A DNA stretch of 62,642 bases, taken from positions 1 through 62,642 of the forward strand of contig URVC01000021.1 of assembly GCA_900551245.1 (NCBI GenBank), read 5' to 3'. This document shows positions 42,081 to 49,500 of the stretch, piece by piece. A model generated the notes under the pieces. That model did not search any database and was not told where the DNA came from. It saw nothing but the letters and a program-made list of their open reading frames with translations. Made by a program: the position numbers and the translations under genes. The first letter of the stretch is position 1. Each line of letters opens with the position of its first letter. Source of the DNA: an uncultured bacterium (GTDB taxonomy: Bacteria; Verrucomicrobiota; Lentisphaeria; Victivallales; Victivallaceae).

Positions 42081-43016
42081 ATGATTCGGATCATTCCAGT
42101 CACCTCTGCCGGCATGGATCGGCTGTTCCGGGTCGCCGCGGCCGGAAGTGCGCTTCTGGTGCCCGCGCTGCTGGCGGCGTTCCTGATCCAGCTCGGCTGG
42201 GGATCCTTTCCGGCCTGGCGGGAGTTCGGCCCCGGATTCATCATCGGCACGGATTGGGACCCGGTTGCCAACAGTTACGGCGCGCTGCCGGCGATTGTCG
42301 GAACGCTGCTCACGACTGCGCTTGCGCTGCTGATTTCGATTCCGCCGGCCTTCGTGACCGCGCTCTTCCTGGTGGATGCACCCGCCGGCATCGGCGAGGT
42401 GCTCAGCCAGGCGCTCGATCTGCTCGCGGCGATTCCCAGCGTCATCTACGGCATGTGGGGGCTGTTCATTCTCGTGCCGCTGATGCAGGACTACGTTCAG
42501 CCCTTCCTCTCGGAGACGCTGCATCTGGGGAGCATCCCCTTCTTCGGGCAGGACGGCAACGGGTTCGGAATTCTCACCGCTTCGCTGATTCTCGCGCTGA
42601 TGGTGCTGCCCTACATGTCGGCGGTGATGCGGAACGTCTTTAAAATGACGCCGGGCGTCCTGCGCGAATCCGCCTACGGCATCGGCTGCACCCGCTGGGA
42701 GACCGCCCGTGACATCGTCATGCGGTACGGCATCCGCGGCCTGCTCGGCGGCATCTTCATCGGCCTCGGCCGGGCGCTCGGCGAGACGATGGCGGTCCTC
42801 TTCGTGGTCGGCAACGTCGTCGAAATGCCGGTCGACCTCTATGCGAGCGGCACCACCATCGCCGCGACGCTGGCCAACAACTTCGCAGAGGCCGACGGCA
42901 TCCTGCGGGCGGTGCTCTTCGCGCTGGGGCTGATCCTGCTGCTGATGGCGCTGGGGGTGCAGATCCTGGCGCAGTACTACCTCTTCATGACCGGCGCCAA
43001 ACGGGGAGAAAAGTAA
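42081..43016 (+). CDS. pstC: phosphate ABC transporter permease
   Basis: This 311-residue inner-membrane protein has six helices and the PstC signatures IPSVIYGMWGLFILVP and RALGETMAVLFVVG. ATG 42081 is chosen because it gives the short cytoplasmic start before the first helix; an in-frame start at 42018 would overlap pstS. It pairs with PstA, whose start is two bases beyond its stop. Confidence 0.94.
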   Translation: MIRIIPVTSAGMDRLFRVAAAGSALLVPALLAAFLIQLGWGSFPAWREFGPGFIIGTDWDPVANSYGALPAIVGTLLTTALALLISIPPAFVTALFLVDAPAGIGEVLSQALDLLAAIPSVIYGMWGLFILVPLMQDYVQPFLSETLHLGSIPFFGQDGNGFGILTASLILALMVLPYMSAVMRNVFKMTPGVLRESAYGIGCTRWETARDIVMRYGIRGLLGGIFIGLGRALGETMAVLFVVGNVVEMPVDLYASGTTIAATLANNFAEADGILRAVLFALGLILLLMALGVQILAQYYLFMTGAKRGEK

Positions 43017-43017
43017 A

Positions 43018-43893
43018 ATGACGTTCGTCTCTTCCACCCGCCGCCGCGGTCTCTTCCGCCGCAAACTGGTTGACCGGATCGTGCGCATCCTCTCGGTCGC
43101 GGCCCTTGCGGTCGCGGTCGCCGGCATGATCTGGATTCTCTGGACGGTGGTCTCCCGCGGCGCGGCGGTAATCAGTCTGGAATTTCTCACGGAACCCTCC
43201 AAACCGTTCGGCGCGGAGGACTCCGGCATCGCCAACGCTCTGCTCGGCACGCTGGCGATCACCCTCGGCGCCGCGCTGATCGGCATTCCGCCCGCGGTGC
43301 TCGGCGGCATCTATCTTGCCGAGTTCGGGCGCAACACCCGCGTCGGAAATCTGATCCGTTTCGCCGCGAACGTGATGATGGGCATGCCGTCGGTGGTGGT
43401 CGGCCTCTTCGTCTACGCGGTGCTGGTGATTCCGCTGGGCACCTTCTCCGGCTTTGCCGGTTCGGTCGCGCTGGCGATTCTGATGGTGCCGGTGGTCCTG
43501 CGCACCACCGAGGACATGCTGCTGATGGTGCCGGATTCCCTCCGGGAGTCCGCGCTGGCGCTGGGCACCACCCGGGCCCGCGCTTCGCTGCAGATCATCT
43601 GCCGCTCCGCCCGGGGCGGACTCATCACCGGAATCCTGCTTGCCGTCGCCCGGGTCAGCGGCGAGACCGCTCCGCTGCTCTTCACCGCTCTCTGGAGCGA
43701 CGCCTGGCCGAAGAACTACTTCACCGGCCCGACCGCAAACCTGCCGGTTCTGATCACGGAATACTCGACCAACTCTCCCTTCGCCGACCAGCATGCGGCC
43801 GGATGGGGAGCCGCTTTGATCGTTACATTGATGGTGCTCGCGCTGAACATCGCGACCCGGATCGTTTTCAAGGAGAAACACCATGGACGCTGA
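43018..43893 (+). CDS. pstA: phosphate ABC transporter permease
   Basis: This 291-residue inner-membrane protein has six helices and PstA motifs GMPSVVVGLFVYAVLV, RTTEDMLLMVPDSLRESALALG and RVSGETAPLLFTAL. It forms the membrane channel with PstC. It overlaps pstB by 11 bases. Confidence 0.94.
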   Translation: MTFVSSTRRRGLFRRKLVDRIVRILSVAALAVAVAGMIWILWTVVSRGAAVISLEFLTEPSKPFGAEDSGIANALLGTLAITLGAALIGIPPAVLGGIYLAEFGRNTRVGNLIRFAANVMMGMPSVVVGLFVYAVLVIPLGTFSGFAGSVALAILMVPVVLRTTEDMLLMVPDSLRESALALGTTRARASLQIICRSARGGLITGILLAVARVSGETAPLLFTALWSDAWPKNYFTGPTANLPVLITEYSTNSPFADQHAAGWGAALIVTLMVLALNIATRIVFKEKHHGR

Positions 43894-44659
43894 ATCTCTT
43901 CCTCCGGTAAAAATATCGGTGAAACATCTGAACTTCTTTTACGAAAAAGGGCACCAGGCGCTCTTCGACAACAACCTCGACATCCGGGCGAACCGGATCA
44001 CCGCGGTGATCGGTCCCTCCGGTTGCGGAAAGTCCACGCATCTGCGGGTCTACAACCGCATCTTCGAACTCTACCGCGGCCAGCGGGCCGAAGGGAGCGT
44101 GGAGATCGACGGGGTCAACATCCTCTCGCCCGAGGTGGATGTGCTCGAACTGCGCCGCAAGGTCGGCATGATCTTCCAGAAGCCGACGCCGTTCCCGATG
44201 TCGGTCTTCGACAACGTCGCCTATCCGATGCGGCTGCATTTCAAACTCTCCCGCAGCGAGATCGCCGACCGGGTCGAGGCGGCCCTGCGCGGCGCTTCGC
44301 TCTGGGACGAGGTCAAGGACAAGCTCAAGAAGAGCGGACTCGCCCTCTCCGGCGGCCAGCAGCAGCGGCTCTGCATCGCCCGCGCCATCGCCGCCGAGCC
44401 GGAGATCCTGCTGATGGATGAACCGACCAGCGCCATCGACCCGGTGGCGACGCTGAAGATCGAAGATCTTGTGCTCGAACTGCGCAGCCGCTTCACCGTC
44501 GTGATCGTCACGCACAACATGCAGCAGGCCTCCCGCATCAGCGACTACACCGCCTTCTTCTACAAGGGGCGGATCGTCGAATACGACGTCACCGAAAAGA
44601 TCTTCACCAATCCGGCGGAGAAGAAGACCGAAGAGTACATCACCGGACGCTTCGGATGA
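43883..44659 (+). CDS. pstB: phosphate ABC transporter ATP-binding protein
   Basis: This 258-residue ATPase energises phosphate uptake. It has Walker A GPSGCGKSTHLR, the Q-loop in MIFQKPTPFPMS, the signature LSGGQQQRLCIARAIA, Walker B ILLMDEPTSAIDP and switch His in VIVTHNMQQASR. All catalytic residues are intact. phoU follows 57 bases downstream. Confidence 0.96.
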   Translation: MDAESLPPVKISVKHLNFFYEKGHQALFDNNLDIRANRITAVIGPSGCGKSTHLRVYNRIFELYRGQRAEGSVEIDGVNILSPEVDVLELRRKVGMIFQKPTPFPMSVFDNVAYPMRLHFKLSRSEIADRVEAALRGASLWDEVKDKLKKSGLALSGGQQQRLCIARAIAAEPEILLMDEPTSAIDPVATLKIEDLVLELRSRFTVVIVTHNMQQASRISDYTAFFYKGRIVEYDVTEKIFTNPAEKKTEEYITGRFG

Positions 44660-44716
44660 TGCCGTTCCGGCAAAGATCGAAACAAGTTCAACAGCGATAC
44701 AGAGGAATCAGAAAGA

Positions 44717-45406
44717 ATGAGAGCTCATCTTGCCAAGGAGATCGGCAACCTGCAGCGGCTGGTCAGCGAACTGGCGGCCGAGGTGGAGGATGCGGTCAGA
44801 AAGGCGGTCACCGCCGCCCGGGAGCGGGACGATGCCGCCGCCCGGGAACTCATCGCTCACGACGACGTCATCGACCAGCATGAGGTCGCCATCGAGGAGG
44901 AGTGCCTGAAGATTCTCGCCCTCCATCAGCCGGTGGCGGGGGATCTTCGTTACATCATCACGTTTCTCAAGGTGAACGGCGAACTGGAACGGATCGGCGA
45001 CCTCGCCGCCAACATCGCCGGCCGCGCCATCTCCATGGCCGAAAATACCGTGAAACCGGAGGTCCTCTTCGACTTCGACCCGCTGGTTTCGCTGGTGCGG
45101 CAGATGCTCAAGCGCGCGCTCGACGCGCTGGTGGCCCGCAACTGTCTGGAGGCCAGCGAAGTCATCCGCGACGACCGCGCCGTGGACCGGCTCAGCGGCG
45201 AAATCTGCGACCGTGCCGTCGAAGAGCTGCAGAAACAGCCCGGTCTGGCCGGATACTGCACCGATGTGATCCTGATCGCCAAGCATCTGGAGCGGATCGG
45301 CGACTGCACCACCAACATCTGCGAAGACATCGTCTATCTGGAACTGGGCAAAATCATCCGTCACGGCGGACTGGATGCCCGGTACTCCGAGGCTCTTCCG
45401 GAGTGA
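44717..45406 (+). CDS. phoU: phosphate transport regulator PhoU
   Basis: This 229-residue all-helical protein has two PhoU repeats, each with the acidic metal-binding pattern (EERIGDLA-type: ELERIGDLAANIA, and HLERIGDCTTNICEDIVYLE). It links the Pst transporter to the PhoR kinase and keeps the Pho regulon off when phosphate is plentiful. Its last 53 bases overlap the end of the convergent radical SAM/GH78 gene on the other strand, and the stop codon sits in a CCGGAG-TGAT-CTCCGG hairpin. Confidence 0.94.
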   Translation: MRAHLAKEIGNLQRLVSELAAEVEDAVRKAVTAARERDDAAARELIAHDDVIDQHEVAIEEECLKILALHQPVAGDLRYIITFLKVNGELERIGDLAANIAGRAISMAENTVKPEVLFDFDPLVSLVRQMLKRALDALVARNCLEASEVIRDDRAVDRLSGEICDRAVEELQKQPGLAGYCTDVILIAKHLERIGDCTTNICEDIVYLELGKIIRHGGLDARYSEALPE

Positions 45407-48400
45407 TCTCCGGCGGAAACTCCTCCCGCAGGCGACCCTCTTCCCGCCACAGCCGGATTGCTCCGGCCGGCGTGGGGATGGTCGCCGCTTCGTTTCCCCG
45501 GCAGAGCGGCGACGGCGCAATCCGGAAGGTGCGCCAGCCGTCCGCCGCCGGTTCACAGCCGAAGAAGAGAATGGGCAGCAACGCCGCCGGCCCCGCGCTC
45601 CACGCATGGCAGAGGCTCAGCCCGTACGGACGCTGGTAGAAGGCGTACCGTTCGTTGCCGGTCTGTGAGGCGTCGTACGCTTCGAAGAAGGTGGTCGCCC
45701 CCAGCCGGAGCATGCCGCCCCAGATCTTCCGGAGCCGGGCGAGGGCGGTTTCATGCAGGCCCGCCCGGTGAAACGCCAGAATTTCCAGCGCCGCCTGATA
45801 CGGGGTGCCGACCGGCGGCAGCTCGTCGTCGCAGAGTTTCTCCATGATGGCCCGCGCCATGGCCGGTTCGACCAGTCCGGAGAGGACGGCCAGAATGTTG
45901 GCGTGGCGGTAGAACCCCAGCTCCGGCCGCGCCGGATTGGCCGGGAAGAGGCCGTGCCGGGCGTCGAAGCCCCGGAGCAGGCTCTCCTTCAGTTCGCCGG
46001 CCCGTTTCCGGCACCGTTCCGCCCGGCGGGTATCCTGCCGGCGCTCCGCCAGACGGGCGGCCGCTTCGAGCGCCTGGAAGAAGAGAATCTGAAGCGCGCT
46101 CTCCTTCTCCTCGCTGTTCCAGCCGCGCTCCGGCTCCTGCCGGCTGGCCACCCAGTCGATGAAGACCCAGCTGCCCGGCGGCAGGAAGGGGGAGGAGCTC
46201 TCCAGAAGACGGTCGATCATCGCTGCGATTCCCGGATAGAGCCGCTCCAGAAAGGCCGGATCCTCGAAGTAGCGCAGATAGAGATCGTGACAGATCAGCA
46301 GCCAGAGTGTGTAGTCGGTCGCGCCGTTGACGTGCTGTTCCTCGATGCCGGCGTCGCCGAGAATGGTCAGCGTCCTGCGGACCGGTTCGGGGTCCGCGAA
46401 GGTGTAGGCGTTCGCCAGCAGAGAGAGCGCGAGGTCGCCCGCCCACGGCAGGCGGTCCCGCTTGATGCCGTCGATCAGAAAGTGGCGGATGCAGAGCCGC
46501 AGAGTGTAGGCCGAACACATCCAGATCCGGTTCAGCTCCGCATCGGCGGCGAATGCGCCGCGGTAGCACTCCGGGGTGAATTCGGCGTCGCACTCCACCT
46601 GCACCGGGGCGGGGGCTTCGACGCGCAGGTAACGGAAGGCGAGCGCTCCCGGCGTCTCCCAGCACCCCGGCGCAACTTCGACCAGCTCCAGCGACTGTTC
46701 ACTGCGGGCGGGGTCGCGGTTTTCCAGCTCGAAGGTCGATTCGCCGAAGCCGAACTCCGGTCTGGTTTCGCTGTGAATCCGGACCGTGCCGATCAGCTCC
46801 CGGCCGAAGTCGTAGCGCCCCGGTGCGTACTCCTCCGCGGTCAGCCGGAGCGTCGGCAGCGGGTCGCCCGCCGGATCGCCGCCCGGCAGCGCCGTCTCGA
46901 AGTGAACGCCGTCGCTCGACGCCTCCCAGCCGAGGGGAGGAAGGGGGAGAATTCCCGGCAGAAGTTCCCCGTCGGAACCGGTTTCCACCCGCAGAAGCAG
47001 CGTCCCCTCCCGTTCGGGATGGAGGCGGAACACGCCGTCGCTCTGCATCGTTGCCGCCAGCGGAGTCCCGTCGAGCGTGGCGGAAAGAGTGCCGCTTGTG
47101 CGGAGCAGGAGCTCCTCCGGCCAGACCCGCCGGCGGAACCAGCAGACCGTCGAGGGGCGCCGGAAGCAGCCGGGGTAGCCGACATTCAGTTTCATGAGCG
47201 CGACTTCGCGGCGCATCTTCTGCAATAGAAACCGCTCATATTCGCACGGCGGATAGAGCCAGCCCGCCGGCGCGGCACCTTCCGGCACCGGGGTTTCCAC
47301 CGACCAGGCCGGGTCGATGACCGCCGCGGCGGAGTCCCGGTGCGCCCGGTCCGGCATGCCGTCGTCCGCGCCGTTCCGGCGGGCGAAATGGCGGGAGTCC
47401 CCCCACTGATCGTAGGCGATCGTCTCGCCGATGGAGGCGATCGCCTGTTCCAGTTTTTCGCGGACCAGCCGGGCGTTCTCGTCGGTGCCGGGTTTGTTTT
47501 CGTAGAGCAGATAGCCCTGCCGGTAGGCGACTTCACCGATGTTCGGCATGATGACGTTCGCCCCGGCGAGCAGTCCGCGCTCCCGGCCGTCCGGCGCGAG
47601 CGCCTGCAGTGCGGTGGTGCTGGCGATGTTGACGTCTTTGAGCTGCAGCCGGGTGACTGCGATCATTTTGAGGCCGAGCTCCAGCTGGCGCTCCGGCCGT
47701 TCTCCGTACTCCGGAAACTCCCGCCCCAGCGGCGTTTCGTGATGGGGAATGTAGGGGCCCATGCCGATCATGTCCACATCCAGTTTCCGGAAAAATTCGA
47801 TGTCGTGCACCAGATCATCGACGCTCTGATGCGGCAGACCGATCATCACGCCGGTCCCCACCTGATAGCCCACTTCGCGGAGCTTCCGGAGCGAGGCGAG
47901 CCGCTCTTCGTACCGGTGGTCGGCGGGGTGCAGTTTCGCGTAAAGCGCCGGATTCGACGCTTCAATCCGCAGAAGGTAGCGGTGCGCCCCCGCTTCGAAC
48001 CAGCGGCGGTAAACCGCTTCACTCTGTTCGCCGACCGAAAGGGTGATGCCGAGGTTGCCGGGCAGTGCCTTGATCCGCCGCACCGCCTCCTCGATGAAGT
48101 CGACGAACGCCGGGTCGTGCCGTTCCCCCGACTGGAGCACGACCGAGCCGTAGTGGAACTCCACCGCGTGCCGCGCCGCCGCGACGATCTCGTCGAGCGT
48201 CATCGCGAAGCGGTTGACATGGGCGTTGCTCCGGCGGATGCCGCAGTAGAAACAGTCCTTCCGGCAGAGGTTGGAGATCTCGATCAGGCCGCGGAGCCGG
48301 ACGCGGTTGTCTATATAGTGGAGCTTGACCGCGTACGCCGTCCGGTAGAGTCGCGCCAGATCTTCCGGCGCCTCCAGTTCGAGCAGAAACTTCAGTTCGG

Positions 48401-48455
48401 CTTTGGAGAGGAGGTCTCCTGCCGCGGCCCGTTCGAGAATTTCCGTGAGATTCAT
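45354..48455 (-). CDS. HydE-like radical SAM protein fused in frame to a GH78-like alpha-L-rhamnosidase
   Basis: This 1033-residue frame has two halves. Residues 1 to about 355 match HydE, the radical SAM maturase of [FeFe]-hydrogenase: SNLCRKDCFYCGIRRSN binds the cluster (Cys64, Cys68, Cys71), and a BioB-like barrel follows with GTGVMIGLPHQ and MPNIGEVAYRQGY. From about residue 385 it is a GH78-like rhamnosidase: N-terminal beta domains, then an (alpha/alpha)6 barrel with DGIKRDRLPWAGDL. Asp667 stands where Bacillus RhaB has its catalytic Glu572, and Asp674 matches Asp579. No stop or frameshift separates the halves. Met367 (47357) could start the second half, but no ribosome binding site is seen there. 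It is last in the nrd operon, with no HydF or HydG nearby. Confidence 0.75.
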   Translation of the reverse strand: MNLTEILERAAAGDLLSKAELKFLLELEAPEDLARLYRTAYAVKLHYIDNRVRLRGLIEISNLCRKDCFYCGIRRSNAHVNRFAMTLDEIVAAARHAVEFHYGSVVLQSGERHDPAFVDFIEEAVRRIKALPGNLGITLSVGEQSEAVYRRWFEAGAHRYLLRIEASNPALYAKLHPADHRYEERLASLRKLREVGYQVGTGVMIGLPHQSVDDLVHDIEFFRKLDVDMIGMGPYIPHHETPLGREFPEYGERPERQLELGLKMIAVTRLQLKDVNIASTTALQALAPDGRERGLLAGANVIMPNIGEVAYRQGYLLYENKPGTDENARLVREKLEQAIASIGETIAYDQWGDSRHFARRNGADDGMPDRAHRDSAAAVIDPAWSVETPVPEGAAPAGWLYPPCEYERFLLQKMRREVALMKLNVGYPGCFRRPSTVCWFRRRVWPEELLLRTSGTLSATLDGTPLAATMQSDGVFRLHPEREGTLLLRVETGSDGELLPGILPLPPLGWEASSDGVHFETALPGGDPAGDPLPTLRLTAEEYAPGRYDFGRELIGTVRIHSETRPEFGFGESTFELENRDPARSEQSLELVEVAPGCWETPGALAFRYLRVEAPAPVQVECDAEFTPECYRGAFAADAELNRIWMCSAYTLRLCIRHFLIDGIKRDRLPWAGDLALSLLANAYTFADPEPVRRTLTILGDAGIEEQHVNGATDYTLWLLICHDLYLRYFEDPAFLERLYPGIAAMIDRLLESSSPFLPPGSWVFIDWVASRQEPERGWNSEEKESALQILFFQALEAAARLAERRQDTRRAERCRKRAGELKESLLRGFDARHGLFPANPARPELGFYRHANILAVLSGLVEPAMARAIMEKLCDDELPPVGTPYQAALEILAFHRAGLHETALARLRKIWGGMLRLGATTFFEAYDASQTGNERYAFYQRPYGLSLCHAWSAGPAALLPILFFGCEPAADGWRTFRIAPSPLCRGNEAATIPTPAGAIRLWREEGRLREEFPPEITPEEPRSTGHPVRRDG

Positions 48456-48500
48456 GCCGTCTCCCGCAAGGGGAGCGCCGTTCTGTGCCGGCGCTCCAGG

Positions 48501-49217
48501 TTATTCCACAATTCTGCCGTGCAGTCCGCGCACCTTCACCTCCGGCCCGAGGCGCCGGGCGATCTGCACCAGCTCCCGGTCCGAATAGGTCGGCTGTTTC
48601 GACAGATCGTCGTCGATGACCTCCACCGGATTGTACTGTTGCAGCATCCACTGCCGGACGCCGAGCGAAGTCAGCTCCCGGTGCATGGTTGCCAGATCCT
48701 CTTCCGAAAGCAGTCTCTTGTGGACGGTGGTGCGGATGTCCAGATCGATTCCGGCTTCGAGCGCCAGGCGGATGCTCTTCTGCACCCGTTCCGCGACCGT
48801 TTCATCCCCGGTTCCGGTCAGCTGCGCGTACCGTGCGGCCGGCGCCTTGTAGTCGATCCCCATGGCGTCCACACCGACCGACTGAAGCAGTCGCTCCACC
48901 CGGTCGGGGAAGGTGCCGTTGGTATCCACCTTGGCCAGGTAGTCGCGGGAGCGGATGTTGCGGACGAATTCCCCGATATCTTCATGCAGCATCGGTTCGC
49001 CGCCGGAGATCACCACCCCTTCGATCAGCCCCCGGCGGTGGTCGAGAAATCCGAAGAACTCCTTTTCCGTCACCCGCGGCTGACTGGTCGGGTCGAAGAC
49101 CAGGCAGGGATTGTGACAGAACGGGCAGCGCAGGTTGCATCCGCCGGTGAAGACGATGCAGCCGATCCGCCCGGGATAGTCGACCAGTGTGAACTTGTTG
49201 AACCCTCGTAAATCCAT
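48501..49217 (-). CDS. nrdG: anaerobic ribonucleotide reductase activating protein
   Basis: This 238-residue radical SAM enzyme installs the glycyl radical on class III ribonucleotide reductase. ATG 49217 gives the canonical start MDLRGFNKFTLVDYPG, and GGCNLRCPFCHN carries the CxxxCxxC cluster motif. VVISGGEPMLHEDI and KVDTNGTFPD bind SAM. It is the longer NrdG2-type activase. It lies 72 bases downstream of the small glycyl-radical gene and 45 bases upstream of the HydE fusion. Its presence supports a functional, if split, reductase. Confidence 0.93.
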   Translation of the reverse strand: MDLRGFNKFTLVDYPGRIGCIVFTGGCNLRCPFCHNPCLVFDPTSQPRVTEKEFFGFLDHRRGLIEGVVISGGEPMLHEDIGEFVRNIRSRDYLAKVDTNGTFPDRVERLLQSVGVDAMGIDYKAPAARYAQLTGTGDETVAERVQKSIRLALEAGIDLDIRTTVHKRLLSEEDLATMHRELTSLGVRQWMLQQYNPVEVIDDDLSKQPTYSDRELVQIARRLGPEVKVRGLHGRIVE

Positions 49218-49289
49218 TGTATTACCGCCTGTCTGCAGAAAAAAGGGCCGGATGCCTGCGGCGCTCCGGCCCCTCAATTCGTCCGTTTC

Positions 49290-49415
49290 TTACTTGACTT
49301 CGAAGGTCTTGCGGTCCTTGAACTCTTCCTTCTTGCCCTTGTTCCAGTTGGAAACCGGGCGGAAATATCCGCAGACGCGGCTGTACACTTCGGTTTTTTC
49401 TCCACACTTCGCCAT
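49290..49415 (-). CDS. separate glycyl-radical subunit of class III ribonucleotide reductase (41 residues)
   Basis: This small frame encodes MAKCGEKTEVYSRVCGYF, then a short basic tail with NWNKGKKEEFKDRK. That is the extreme C-terminus of NrdD: the second half of the zinc CPxCG motif (Cys4), and the radical loop RVCGY with Gly16 as the radical residue, with Cys15 before it as in Escherichia coli RVCGY. A strong AAAGGAG ribosome binding site lies eight bases before the ATG. It follows the nrdD stop by 85 bases on the same strand. The main NrdD lacks this segment, so the enzyme should need both proteins, like pyruvate formate-lyase with the stand-alone GrcA. It was found by reading the gap; the frame is clean. 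Confidence 0.88.
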   Translation of the reverse strand: MAKCGEKTEVYSRVCGYFRPVSNWNKGKKEEFKDRKTFEVK

Positions 49416-49500
49416 GATCCGTTCTCCTTTGTCGTTTCCTGTATCGTGAATGTTCTCCGGCAGGCGCGAATGTTTCCGCGCCCGCCCCTCGCTTCCCTGC

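Noticed and set aside
49416..49500. Programmed frameshift or sequencing error joining NrdD and its radical tail
   Set aside because: The gap is 85 bases, does not continue the homology, and contains a strong ribosome binding site placed correctly for the small gene.
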